DNA from: CAG-488 sp963625295
GTDB taxonomy: Bacteria; Bacillota; Clostridia; Oscillospirales; Acutalibacteraceae
Length of the DNA stretch: 15,302 bases
Reading direction: 5' to 3'
NCBI GenBank assembly: GCA_963625295.1
Contig: CAVFTC010000046.1
Coordinates: 1 to 15,302, forward strand
Below are positions 6,491 to 13,647 of the stretch, piece after piece; positions within the stretch are counted from its first letter, which is position 1; the number at the start of each line of letters is the position of its first letter. The translations under genes were made by a program, and so were the position numbers. Under the pieces are notes generated by a model, which searched no databases, was not told the DNA's origin, and saw nothing but the letters and a program-made list of their open reading frames with translations.

Positions 6491-7111
6491 TGTTTCAATC
6501 TCCTTTGTGTAGCTTTTCGTTACTCCTGCGTTGACCTGAGCCGGAACTGCGACAAACGACCATTCATATGCGTCCTTTATGTCGGAAAGAATGCAATAAC
6601 AGAGCTTTCCGCCGTAGCTTTCGCCCTTGGTGTGGCTGCACGGGTCATATCTCATGTCATTGCCGCAGACAGAGCAGGTGAACGAGCCGACGGCGCAGCT
6701 GACGCTGACCTCTTTCTTGATTCCGGCGTTAATATCGGCGATGAGATCTGCATTTTTCTCGGTCAGTGGCATATACGCCCTCGCCTTGACGCACTTGTAA
6801 TCCTCACCCGTAACGGTTTTTCTGCCGGGAATCGTTGTGCACTCGGCATGATATATCCTTGCGCTTTGGTTGGAGCTTTTGGGATTGTGGTCAAATATTC
6901 CCGTTACACCGACGAAAAGCTCCGCCAGCTGCACGAGTGCATCATCGGAAAAACGCTCGCCGTCACGGTCAATGTCGTTGTCGCAGAGGATTACATTGAA
7001 GCTGTAAACCTCATCGGCGGCAAGCTCCCGAACGGTAAAACGGTTGATTTCCTTTAGGTCGTCTGCCGTTACATCGCAGGGAGAAACGCATGATTTAAAT
7101 TCCTTATTCAA
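6146..7111 (-). CDS. Prohead protease with C-terminal scaffold region
   Basis: A 321-residue protein. Residues 30-200 fit a capsid maturation protease: VILCDNDIDRDGERF at 40-54, a candidate catalytic His in GIFDHNP (H75), and a candidate Ser in KKEVSVSCAV (S136 or S138), where HK97-like proteases have EVSIGF-type motifs. A cysteine-rich insert follows (C146, C149, C158, H160, C171, C173), which could bind zinc. Residues 208-321 are charged and helical, like a scaffold. It should cleave scaffold and possibly capsid during head maturation. The start is a TTG overlapping the portal stop by 8 bases, with AGGAG 10 bases upstream; no ATG or GTG nearby fits better. A second in-frame start at 6490 is described separately. 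Confidence 0.75.
   Translation of the reverse strand: MNKEFKSCVSPCDVTADDLKEINRFTVRELAADEVYSFNVILCDNDIDRDGERFSDDALVQLAELFVGVTGIFDHNPKSSNQSARIYHAECTTIPGRKTVTGEDYKCVKARAYMPLTEKNADLIADINAGIKKEVSVSCAVGSFTCSVCGNDMRYDPCSHTKGESYGGKLCYCILSDIKDAYEWSFVAVPAQVNAGVTKSYTKEIETMENCIKAIKDGNAVKLSESDSRQLSEYIKTLEKQARDGMIYRRTLTEETAKFAVLSVPSLSGESIEKMCSGVETDELIKIRDAFRKKAEDIIPIKPQLRAKKEKTTNTNNEFKF
6500..6506 (-). promoter_or_regulatory. Internal ribosome site for nested scaffold start
   Basis: AAAGGAG on the minus strand, 9 bases before an in-frame ATG at 6490 inside the protease gene. It could be chance, but its strength and spacing are as good as those of genuine starts in the window. Confidence 0.5.
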
Positions 7112-8246
7112 CTGATTTCAACTCCTGTTCGATCCTTTCACTCTGCGCACGGTAAAGCCGTGCCTTTGCCAGCTCAACCTCATCCTGAAGCGTAATGTCA
7201 TCCCATTCGACCGAGAAGCTCTCGCTTTTGCCGTTTGTAACCATCCAGAAGCGGCATATCTTTTCAATTACCGGCGTCAGGAGTCTGCGATAGGCTTCAA
7301 GCTCGCTTGTCAGTACATCGGCCTGCTGGGAGGACATTCTTTCCGTCGACGACCAGCTGAGGCTGAGCATAAACGGCGGAAGTCCGGTCTTTGCGACGAT
7401 TTGCTCAAGCATCTGGCGAACAGGAATCTCACTGTCGAGTATCTGATTGTCCGCACCGATCGCCTTGATGCTAACATCGCCGACAGCAACGAAGTCTCTG
7501 ACTTGATTACCCGGCTGCATCGCCTCGCTCCATTCACGGGCGACCTGCTGCGCTCTGTCCTTGGCATATGCACGGTCAACAACATCGTTCTGAGGTTTAT
7601 AGGTAACGGCAAAGCGAACATTGCCGACCCTGTCCCAGTTTATTCCGATCGTGTTATAGATCTTCATCAAAATGTTGCTGACAAAGGGCAGTCCCTTCAA
7701 AAGCGAATTGCCTGTGATCTGTCCCGCCTCGGGATTAAGCACCGAGAGAAGCACAAGCTGAGGATAAGCGACCGGCTTGGCTTCGGCAATCTCACGAACG
7801 CAAACGACGCTCGAAAAGCCGTCGTCGCCCCGTTTAAGCTCAATATCGTCAATACAGGCGTTGTAAAGCGCCGTAAAATTGCCGTTTGAGTCGGTGATCA
7901 TTTCTCCGATTGCCGTTCCATAGGTCAAAAGCTGCTCGAAATAGGCGGAAATGAAGGCGTTTATGCCCTGCTGGCCTGATCCGACCCTTACCTCGTCGAG
8001 AAATTTGCGAAGCTCTTTTTCGCAGGATTTGTTCTCGCAGTCAATGCGAAAGCCGCCCGTGAGCCTTATTATTTTGTAAATGGCGGCGTCCACGATCGGA
8101 ATCGCCTCACGAAGCTCACGGTAAAGATTGTTCTGCATCGACGAGAGGGGGGTGTAGCTGTCAAGAAGACTGAAAGGATTTTTCTTGTAGGTTTGCGGCG
8201 TTGACACCGCAGTTTTTGCAGCGGATAATTTTTTGAATATTCCCAC
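7104..8246 (-). CDS. Phage portal protein
   Basis: A 380-residue protein in the standard position between large terminase and protease. Sequence features fit portals: SMQNNLYRELREAIPIVDAA with KIIRLTGGF near the N-terminus (wing/stem entry), ISAYFEQLLTYGTAIGEMI, ITGNSLLKGLPFVSNIL, a long central region, and the C-terminal segment KTGLPPFMLSLSWSSTERMS followed by helices ending in ARLYRAQSERIEQELKSVE. It would form the dodecameric ring through which DNA is packaged. It is at the short end of the family (usually 400-500). The start is GTG with AGGAG 7 bases upstream. It ends 8 bases inside the protease gene. Confidence 0.82.
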   Translation of the reverse strand: MGIFKKLSAAKTAVSTPQTYKKNPFSLLDSYTPLSSMQNNLYRELREAIPIVDAAIYKIIRLTGGFRIDCENKSCEKELRKFLDEVRVGSGQQGINAFISAYFEQLLTYGTAIGEMITDSNGNFTALYNACIDDIELKRGDDGFSSVVCVREIAEAKPVAYPQLVLLSVLNPEAGQITGNSLLKGLPFVSNILMKIYNTIGINWDRVGNVRFAVTYKPQNDVVDRAYAKDRAQQVAREWSEAMQPGNQVRDFVAVGDVSIKAIGADNQILDSEIPVRQMLEQIVAKTGLPPFMLSLSWSSTERMSSQQADVLTSELEAYRRLLTPVIEKICRFWMVTNGKSESFSVEWDDITLQDEVELAKARLYRAQSERIEQELKSVE

Positions 8247-8275
8247 TGAAATTCTCCTTTCTTTTTTGTGGAAGC

Positions 8276-8304
8276 AACCGCCGCTTTTATGTAAGACGGC
8301 GGCT
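8276..8304 (-). other. Intercistronic hairpin between large terminase and portal
   Basis: On the minus strand AGCCGCCG pairs with CGGCGGTT (8 pairs, one G-U) around a 13-base loop, inside the only sizeable gap (67 bases) of the cassette. There is no U-tract after it, so it is not an intrinsic terminator. It may act in mRNA processing or stability, separating packaging from structural expression. Confidence 0.5.
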
Positions 8305-8313
8305 GAGTGAGCA

Positions 8314-9591
8314 TTATCTTGAAACGCTCATGACGAAAAAGTCATTTTCGGGCGCATTCAGCGCCGTAGTGACGAAGTAGCGTAGATCGTCCATTGCATG
8401 GTCATTTTCCTTGCGCGGTGCGTCCCGAACTGCTTTGTCGTCCCACTTGTAAAGCGAAAATTCACGGAGCGTGTCCACGCACTCGGGCGAAAAATATATC
8501 AGCCCTTGCTTGAGTGCGTCGGAAACCTGCCTTATGCCGTCAACGACATCGTTTTTGGCAGGTATCACCGTGAAACGGCCTTTTCTGCGGATGCATTGAA
8601 TGAAGCTCGCCGCCGAGGGATCAACAATGACTGCCTCCACGGATAAATTGCCGGCAAGCTTTTCCAGCTGTTCATAATGCTCTGCGTCCGTTCTTTGCTC
8701 TCCCTTTTTTCGTGAATCATAGTAATATTCATTTATCCTGAACCATTTCTTTTGGTATTCGCCCCAAAGACCGAAGGAGCACGGATTGACCGTGCCGTAG
8801 TCGCAGGAGATGAAAAATCTTGTGAAACAGCCGATTTCGGGAGGAACGGTAACATGGATCGCTTCGTTGAACATCGGATAAACAACGCCTTGTGCCGCAA
8901 CCCATTTGCCTTCGACAAATCGCTTGTAGAAGGCACCCGAATAAAGGCTTTCGTAGCGTTTTATAATGCCTTCTGCCAGCGAGGGATTGTCACGCATTGT
9001 GAAGTGGAGATAAAGGCAGTTCTTTTGCTGTGCCTTGAGTATCCATTCCCGATAAAACCAGTGCATCGGATGCTCCGGATTGCAGTTGAACCACAGCTTT
9101 GAGCCGTTGAGCGAACACCTTGCGATAGCCTGCTCCACAAACGAACGAGGCATGAGAGCTACCTCGTCGAGCATTACTCCGCCGAGCGTCATTCCCTGAA
9201 TCAAAGCTGCCGAGCCTTCATCCTTTCCGCCGAAAAGGTAAAAACGGTTTACTCTGTCCATGTAGGTCATTTCAATGAAATTTTGCGACGATTTGAGTTT
9301 TACCGAAAAACCGAGGGAGGTTAATATTGATTTTAAAGGAACGATTACATTCCTTTTTAAAGATGCTATGGTTTTTCCGCATATTGCGAAGGATGTGTCG
9401 GAAAATTCGTAAAACGACCAGGCAATAAAAGAAAGAGACATACATATTGTTTTTCCCGAACGTACCGCTCCGTCACAAATGATTGCGTCGTAATTGCTAT
9501 TGTCTGAGCTGCGACACCACCATGTCATGACCTGAAGCTGCTTTTCGGAAAAATCTTTGAAGGATGAAAGCGGATTACTCAAGCTTATCAT
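8314..9591 (-). CDS. Phage terminase large subunit (PBSX-like)
   Basis: A 425-residue packaging motor with both domains intact. ATPase: Walker A GAVRSGKT at 41-48, Walker B VMLDE at 139-143, and a FNCNPEHP segment at 168-175 of the kind seen in terminase ATPases. Nuclease: acidic residues D264 (SCDYGT), D324 (VIVDPS) and the cluster near 398-402 (NDHAMDDL), as in RNase H-like terminase nucleases. The protein should cut concatemeric DNA and pump it through the portal. Length is normal for the PBSX/Terminase_3-6 group. The ATG overlaps the small-terminase stop by 17 bases, with AAGGTGAGG just before it. Complete motifs argue against decay. Confidence 0.92.
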   Translation of the reverse strand: MISLSNPLSSFKDFSEKQLQVMTWWCRSSDNSNYDAIICDGAVRSGKTICMSLSFIAWSFYEFSDTSFAICGKTIASLKRNVIVPLKSILTSLGFSVKLKSSQNFIEMTYMDRVNRFYLFGGKDEGSAALIQGMTLGGVMLDEVALMPRSFVEQAIARCSLNGSKLWFNCNPEHPMHWFYREWILKAQQKNCLYLHFTMRDNPSLAEGIIKRYESLYSGAFYKRFVEGKWVAAQGVVYPMFNEAIHVTVPPEIGCFTRFFISCDYGTVNPCSFGLWGEYQKKWFRINEYYYDSRKKGEQRTDAEHYEQLEKLAGNLSVEAVIVDPSAASFIQCIRRKGRFTVIPAKNDVVDGIRQVSDALKQGLIYFSPECVDTLREFSLYKWDDKAVRDAPRKENDHAMDDLRYFVTTALNAPENDFFVMSVSR

Positions 9592-10051
9592 TCCTCACCT
9601 TGGCGGCGCTGCTTTCGAGCGCCTTGTAGAAGGGCAGAGCGCTGTCCTCGTCGCCGCCGGAGCAAAGCTGCTCCAGATGCTCCAGTGCCTTGAGACGGTC
9701 GAAGAACTTTATTTCAAGACCGCCGCCCTTCGGACGCTTTATTTCGCTGACATTAAAAAGGTCAAGCTTCTCCGTTTCGAGCATCGGCTTTTCGTCCGAA
9801 TACGCCAGTCTGACAGCGTCCGAAATATTTCCGAATGCAAGCTGACGGTAACCGGCGATAATTTCGTCACGGTTGATATTGCGCAGCTTATCAAGCCGCT
9901 CAATTTCCCTTTTTATGTCCTTGCGTTCGAGCATTGTCGGACCGCATTTGCGCGCTTTCAGTCCATAGCCGGCTCTTGCGGCAGAGGCTCGTGCGTCCCT
10001 TGTCTGAGAAAAGAATAAACAAAAGAGCTTTTCTTTTTCTTCAAGTGCCAT
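9575..10051 (-). CDS. Phage terminase small subunit
   Basis: A 158-residue protein and the first gene of the cassette. The N-terminus (KLFCLFFSQTRDARASAARA, residues 8-27, then GYG) is the typical helix-turn-helix of the Terminase_2 family that recognises the packaging site. The helical centre (about 40-75) is the oligomerisation part, and the charged C-terminus should contact the large subunit. The ATG has AAAGGAAG 5 bases upstream. A start here fits because the leader structures end just before the ribosome site. Its presence implies that specific DNA, not just any chromosome end, may be chosen for packaging. Confidence 0.82.
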   Translation of the reverse strand: MALEEKEKLFCLFFSQTRDARASAARAGYGLKARKCGPTMLERKDIKREIERLDKLRNINRDEIIAGYRQLAFGNISDAVRLAYSDEKPMLETEKLDLFNVSEIKRPKGGGLEIKFFDRLKALEHLEQLCSGGDEDSALPFYKALESSAAKVRNDKLE

Positions 10052-10071
10052 AAAAACTTCCTTTCATTTTT

Positions 10072-10083
10072 ACGGTTAACCGT
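10072..10083. promoter_or_regulatory. 12-bp perfect palindrome before small terminase
   Basis: ACGGTTAACCGT is perfectly self-complementary and lies 20 bases before the small-terminase start, flanked by T/A runs. Perfect, loop-free symmetry suits a dimeric DNA-binding protein better than an RNA hairpin. It could be an operator or a packaging-initiation site bound by the small terminase. Confidence 0.45.
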
Positions 10084-10087
10084 TTTG

Positions 10088-10103
10088 TGAGAGTTGCCTC
10101 TCA
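10088..10103 (-). other. GNRA-loop hairpin in cassette leader
   Basis: On the minus strand TGAGAG pairs with CTCTCA around GCAA, a GNRA tetraloop, a few bases after the U-run of the terminator hairpin and before the ribosome site. GNRA loops are common docking points in structured RNAs. Its role is unknown. Confidence 0.45.
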
Positions 10104-10112
10104 ACCTAAGCG

Positions 10113-10154
10113 AAAAAAACGCCGATCCATAACCTTTTGCGGTTATAGGTCGGC
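10113..10154 (-). terminator. Second terminator / possible attenuator before cassette
   Basis: On the minus strand GCCGACCTATAACC pairs with GGTTATGGATCGGC around a GCAAAA loop (14 positions, one mismatch, one G-U), followed by TTTTTTT. It stands about 60 bases before small terminase and downstream of the foldase terminator. It can block read-through, or act as an attenuator if transcription starts in 10155-10210. Confidence 0.8.
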
Positions 10155-10164
10155 ATAAAAACGG

Positions 10165-10178
10165 AATTGTTTACAATT
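10165..10178. promoter_or_regulatory. AATTGT-N2-ACAATT inverted repeat
   Basis: Six-base arms separated by two bases, between the two terminator hairpins. This is an operator-like arrangement in the only place a cassette promoter could precede the attenuator. No good -35/-10 pair was found on the minus strand around it, so the promoter may be weak, activated, or read by another sigma factor. Confidence 0.4.
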
Positions 10179-10204
10179 TGTTCATATTTCACAGCTTTTC
10201 GATC

Positions 10205-10236
10205 AAAAAAAGACCGCCTCAATGAATGAAGCGGTC
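10205..10236 (-). terminator. Intrinsic terminator of the PpiC foldase gene
   Basis: Eight bases after the foldase stop the minus strand reads GACCGCTTCA, a short loop, then TGAGGCGGTC (10-bp stem with one U-G pair), followed by seven T. A textbook terminator, so the foldase transcript normally ends before the phage-like cassette. Confidence 0.88.
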
Positions 10237-10243
10237 AAATGAT

Positions 10244-11974
10244 TTAGCTTGCGGAGTAGGAGGAAGATGAGGAGTTTGAATTGCTCAACTCAACAAGATA
10301 CTTGATCTTCTTGAGAACTCTCTTTTCGGCATAGTCCGTGCGACGGGGTCCAATACCTACAATATAATTGTCGCCTTCCTGAAGCTCCTTGGTTTCTGTT
10401 TCGATATCCTCGCTTGCCTTTGATGAACGGATTGTTGAATCGTAATAATCCTTGCCGTCCTGAGCAACGAAGTAGATGATGTGGTAGCCGTAGTCGGTCT
10501 TGACGATTTCAACATCGCCGGCCTTGCGGTTTGCGTCAAATACCCAGTCGTTGAACTCTGTTACCATCTGACCGGGATAGATGTGCTCATAGAGTCCGCC
10601 GGTCGATGAAGAACCGCTGTCTTCGTTGTATTCGTTTGCAAGAGCTGCAAAGCTGTCCTCGGACTTGTCGCCCTCGTTGAACTCCTTGAGAACATCCTCA
10701 GCCTGCTTCTTCTTCTCGGCAATTTCCTCCTCGGAAAGCTCGCTGCCTGAACTTTCATCTGTGGTCAGGAAGAGAATATGACGGGCTGTTACGGTCTGCT
10801 CCTGATGCGGCTTGGCGAGTGCAAGAACAACTATATACTTGCCGTTATCCTCGTCGGAGAAGAGCTTCTTGCTGCCTTCCTTGGTTGAGCTGTCGAAGAG
10901 CCATGTTGCTGCATCCTCTGAGAACGAGCTTTGAATTGAGCTTTTGAGCATGGTGTACTTAGTCTCTTCGTCTACATTGTAATCCTCTGTGTCCTTATTA
11001 AGCTCGGTAGCTTTTGCGGCAAAGGTAGCGTCGTTTGTAACTGCATTGTAGAAGTCGTTGGCGTTCTGCTTTACCTCTGCGTCGGCCTTTTCCTGACGAG
11101 CAGTGAAATCCTCATCGGACTCGTCGTCCTCCTGAGTAAGCTCGGTTGTCTGGAATGTGTATGCTCTGAAGGTTACGAAATCATATGTTGCGGTATCCTC
11201 CTTGTAAGCTGCGTCGATAACGCTCTGCTCGTAGCCGTCTGCGATCTCGTTTGTTCTTTCGGTCAGATATTTCTGGGCAAGAACCTGAACCTTGAGCTGC
11301 TTGCGGAGGAATCTCTCATTGATTGAACCGCCGTAAACCTTGCGAAGGTAGGCGTTGAGAGAATATGTTACCTTGTTTTCGCTGTCTGAGCTTGAAGAGC
11401 TTGAGCCTGCGCTCTTAGCCTCGTCACGAAGATCCTCGATCTGCTTGTCGATGAATGCCTCGTCAGCCTTTGTGAGCTTAAGACCCATCTTGAGCGCTTC
11501 GTTGTAATATGCTTTATGAAGCTGGATAATGTCAATCGTATCGTCATGGAGCTTCTCGGCCCATGTGATCTCGTTGCCGTCGGAATCCTGTGTGGTCTGA
11601 GTCTGCTCCTCGGGGGAGAGAGTGAGATCGTAGCCGTTGCTGGTCTGATAATAGTACTGATAATACTGAGCCTGATAACGAACCTGATTATATGCACGCA
11701 TATAGTAGTATTCGTATTCTGCGATTGTAACTGATTGATCGGAGCCGACTCCGCCAATCTTGATTACTCTCTGAAGTGCGCCGTAGTAGTTGAGAGAGAA
11801 TGCAACTACGCCCAAAACGATTACAGCGCAAAGAACGATGGAAATAACCTTGTTAACAACCTTTTTTGCGGTGTTTCTTGCTTCCATGCTGTGCGCATTT
11901 TTCTTGGCGGATTTTGCAATACGAGCTTTTCTTTCGTCACGGTATTGCTCTGCCTTTGACTTTTCGTTAGCCAT
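10244..11974 (-). CDS. Membrane-anchored PpiC/parvulin-type foldase
   Basis: A 576-residue protein. A basic N-terminus (1-40) and one transmembrane helix at about 41-63 (ISIVLCAVIVLGVVAFSLNY) place the rest outside the membrane, as a type II protein rather than a lipoprotein like PrsA. A Tyr-rich segment (YYYMRAYNQVRYQAQYYQYY) follows, then a SurA-like helical chaperone region. The parvulin domain lies at about 395-505 (TARHILFL, GGLYEH, GYHIIYF). The C-terminus is Ser-rich. It probably helps fold exported proteins by prolyl isomerisation. The start was moved from 11983 because AAAGGA sits 8 bases before the second ATG and touches the first. It has its own promoter and terminator and is transcriptionally separate from the phage-like genes after it. 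Confidence 0.82.
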   Translation of the reverse strand: MANEKSKAEQYRDERKARIAKSAKKNAHSMEARNTAKKVVNKVISIVLCAVIVLGVVAFSLNYYGALQRVIKIGGVGSDQSVTIAEYEYYYMRAYNQVRYQAQYYQYYYQTSNGYDLTLSPEEQTQTTQDSDGNEITWAEKLHDDTIDIIQLHKAYYNEALKMGLKLTKADEAFIDKQIEDLRDEAKSAGSSSSSSDSENKVTYSLNAYLRKVYGGSINERFLRKQLKVQVLAQKYLTERTNEIADGYEQSVIDAAYKEDTATYDFVTFRAYTFQTTELTQEDDESDEDFTARQEKADAEVKQNANDFYNAVTNDATFAAKATELNKDTEDYNVDEETKYTMLKSSIQSSFSEDAATWLFDSSTKEGSKKLFSDEDNGKYIVVLALAKPHQEQTVTARHILFLTTDESSGSELSEEEIAEKKKQAEDVLKEFNEGDKSEDSFAALANEYNEDSGSSSTGGLYEHIYPGQMVTEFNDWVFDANRKAGDVEIVKTDYGYHIIYFVAQDGKDYYDSTIRSSKASEDIETETKELQEGDNYIVGIGPRRTDYAEKRVLKKIKYLVELSNSNSSSSSYSAS

Positions 11975-12032
11975 TGTATTCATCCTTTACTTAATGAAAT
12001 ATCTGCCGATAACAAGTCAGCATAACAACAAC

Positions 12033-12061
12033 ATTTTAATACATTTACATCTTTTTTACAA
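12033..12061 (-). promoter_or_regulatory. Promoter of the foldase gene
   Basis: On the minus strand TTGTAA (12056-12061) and TAAAAT (12033-12038) are separated by 17 bases. The predicted start gives a 5' leader of roughly 50 bases. The flanking sequence is AT-rich, as usual for such promoters. Confidence 0.65.
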
Positions 12062-12120
12062 GACCTAAACAACATTTTTTTTGTTTTATGCTATAATATT
12101 TACAATTTATTTATATTTTC

Positions 12121-12147
12121 ATAGCCCGAAGCAACGCTCCGAGCTAT
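12121..12147 (-). other. 12-bp hairpin after the PIG-L gene
   Basis: On the minus strand ATAGCTCGGAGC pairs with GCTTCGGGCTAT around a 3-base loop. Two G-U pairs hold only in minus-strand RNA, which suggests it acts at the 3' end of the amino-sugar operon transcript. No U-tract follows (the next bases are GAAAATATAAAT), so it is a 3'-end or stability hairpin rather than a proven terminator. Confidence 0.5.
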
Positions 12148-12153
12148 ATAAAT

Positions 12154-12861
12154 TTACGGTAAAAAACGCTTTGTTGTCATTCGGCCGTAGTTTAGATCGA
12201 GGCGGAAGCCCTCGGCGTAATCCGCACCGCACTGATAGCCTCTGACTCTTGAGCTGCATTTTACAAAGTCGATGAAGTCGATTTTATCATGCTCCTTCAT
12301 CCAGACAATTTGCGATTCGTGGCAGGCGAGAGCCTTAAGCTTTAAATCTATCGTGTCAGAAACATCAACATATTCCGTCGGCTCAAAGCCGGTGTTGGCA
12401 AGTGTGTCCATTTGATAAAGAGGACATATCTCCGCCGTCGGCAAATCCGTGCCGTCATAGTAGTGAGCAAGGCTTGCGCAGCAGGTTGCCCTGAAAACAA
12501 GCTGATATGTCTGAACATGGTCACGGTGATAATCACGCTCGCTGTGAGTGATTATCAGATCCGGCTGAACCTTTCTTATCAGCGTCACAAGCTTTCTGAC
12601 CTGATCGTCATTCGCCGAATCAACATACTGATCGTCTATATCGAGCGTGTAATGTGTTGCGCCGATAACTGCGGCAGCGTTTGCGGCCTCTTGGCATCTG
12701 ATTTTTGCCAATTCGTCCGGCTCTATGATGACATGTCCCAAATTTCCGTTTGAAACATGGCACACCGAAACGCAGTGACCTTCCTTTATGTAACGAGCCA
12801 GAGTGCCGTAGCAGGCGATTTCAAGGTCGTCCGGGTGCGCTCCGATTGCAAGAATATTCAT
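12154..12861 (-). CDS. PIG-L/LmbE family deacetylase
   Basis: A 235-residue zinc-dependent N-deacetylase. The metal motif AHPDD lies at 8-12 (H9 and D12 bind zinc; D11 is the likely general base), and the second motif DYHRDH at 110-115 supplies the remaining His. LAIGAHPDDLEIACYGTLAR is the family signature. Members remove acetyl from GlcNAc-containing small molecules and lipids, for example GlcNAc-PI, GlcNAc-Ins, BshB substrates and diacetylchitobiose-like sugars. Third gene of an operon behind an oxidoreductase and nagB, so a soluble acetylated amino sugar is the likely substrate. AGGAGG lies 9 bases before the ATG. A BshB role cannot be excluded, but the partner genes of bacillithiol synthesis are not seen. 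Confidence 0.82.
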   Translation of the reverse strand: MNILAIGAHPDDLEIACYGTLARYIKEGHCVSVCHVSNGNLGHVIIEPDELAKIRCQEAANAAAVIGATHYTLDIDDQYVDSANDDQVRKLVTLIRKVQPDLIITHSERDYHRDHVQTYQLVFRATCCASLAHYYDGTDLPTAEICPLYQMDTLANTGFEPTEYVDVSDTIDLKLKALACHESQIVWMKEHDKIDFIDFVKCSSRVRGYQCGADYAEGFRLDLNYGRMTTKRFLP

Positions 12862-12902
12862 GATAATATACCTCCTGTGGAAATTTGCCTTAAGGTATTG
12901 CC

Positions 12903-13625
12903 TTAGATAAGCTTTGCAGCTGCCTTGTCGAGCATGATTATAACATCCTCGTGCTCATTGAGAATTGAGCAGGGGATCTGCGGGGTGATTTCTCCGGAAA
13001 CCATCGCCTTGATAGCCTTTGCCTTGCTTTCGCCGGTTGCTATAAGAAGGATCTTCTTTGAACGCATGATTGAGCCGATGCCCATCGTCATAGCGTATCT
13101 CGGCATTGGAACATCGCCGAAATATTTCTGGTTTGAATCGATCGTGCTTTGAGTGAGCGTGACCTTGAAGGCCTCGTCGGTGAATTTGTCGGCAGGCTCG
13201 TTGAATGCGATGTGACCGTTGGTGCCGATTCCGAGAAGCTGGAGGTCAATTCCGCCGGCAGCCTTGATCGCTTCGGCGTAACGCTTGCTTTCTGCGTCGC
13301 AGTCCGTTGCGTTGCCATCAAGGAAATTGACATTTTCCTCTTTAATGTCAACATGGTCAAAAAGGTTCTCGTGCATGAAGCTGTAGTAGCTGTTCTTGTC
13401 GTGCTTGTCAAGATCGCAATACTCGTCAAGGTTGAAGGTCGTAACCTCCTTGAAGCTTATTTCACCCTTATTGTAAAGCTCAATGAGCCTTTTGTAGGTG
13501 GGAACGGGGGTTGCTCCGGTTGCGAGTCCGAGAACCGCATTCGGCTTGCTTTCGATAAGCTCACTGTAAAGCTGAGCTGCCGCATCGGCGATCTCAGCGG
13601 CATTGTCAAAAATTTTAATATCCAT
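12903..13625 (-). CDS. nagB: Glucosamine-6-phosphate deaminase
   Basis: A 240-residue protein, the usual length of NagB from Firmicutes. Signatures: VLGLATGATPVPTY at 31-44 (phosphate binding), TFNLDEYCDL at 63-72 with catalytic Asp67, LLGIGTNGHIAFNEPAD at 130-146 with catalytic His138 and Glu143, and RYAMTMGIGSIM at 176-187. It converts glucosamine 6-phosphate to fructose 6-phosphate and ammonia (EC 3.5.99.6), feeding amino sugars into glycolysis. The start at 13625, preceded by GAAAGG, was chosen over an in-frame extension to 13802: the added residues have no family match and run into the oxidoreductase gene. It lies 22 bases after the oxidoreductase gene and 41 before the deacetylase. Confidence 0.93.
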   Translation of the reverse strand: MDIKIFDNAAEIADAAAQLYSELIESKPNAVLGLATGATPVPTYKRLIELYNKGEISFKEVTTFNLDEYCDLDKHDKNSYYSFMHENLFDHVDIKEENVNFLDGNATDCDAESKRYAEAIKAAGGIDLQLLGIGTNGHIAFNEPADKFTDEAFKVTLTQSTIDSNQKYFGDVPMPRYAMTMGIGSIMRSKKILLIATGESKAKAIKAMVSGEITPQIPCSILNEHEDVIIMLDKAAAKLI

Positions 13626-13647
13626 TTCTTTGCCTTTCTTTGATATA

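Noticed and set aside
6632..7057. Long plus-strand ORF of 141 codons
   Set aside because: Antisense shadow of the prohead protease gene; no ribosome site or recognised domain.
7401..7889. Plus-strand ORF of 162 codons
   Set aside because: Antisense shadow within the portal gene with no start signal.
9557..10018. Plus-strand ORF of 153 codons
   Set aside because: Antisense to the small terminase, whose helix-turn-helix and ribosome site are convincing.
3539..10243. Complete prophage
   Set aside because: No integrase, repressor, replication, tail, lysis gene or flanking att repeat could be seen, and host genes flank both sides closely.
12121..12147. Hairpin as a standard intrinsic terminator of the amino-sugar operon
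   Set aside because: The stem is good but is followed by GAAAATATAAAT rather than a U-run; kept only as a hairpin.
12885..12905. Direct repeat TTGCCTTA with a 5-base gap between nagB and the PIG-L gene
   Set aside because: Short and partly inside the nagB stop region; likely chance.
13149..13643. Plus-strand ORF of 164 codons
   Set aside because: Antisense to nagB, which has all catalytic motifs.
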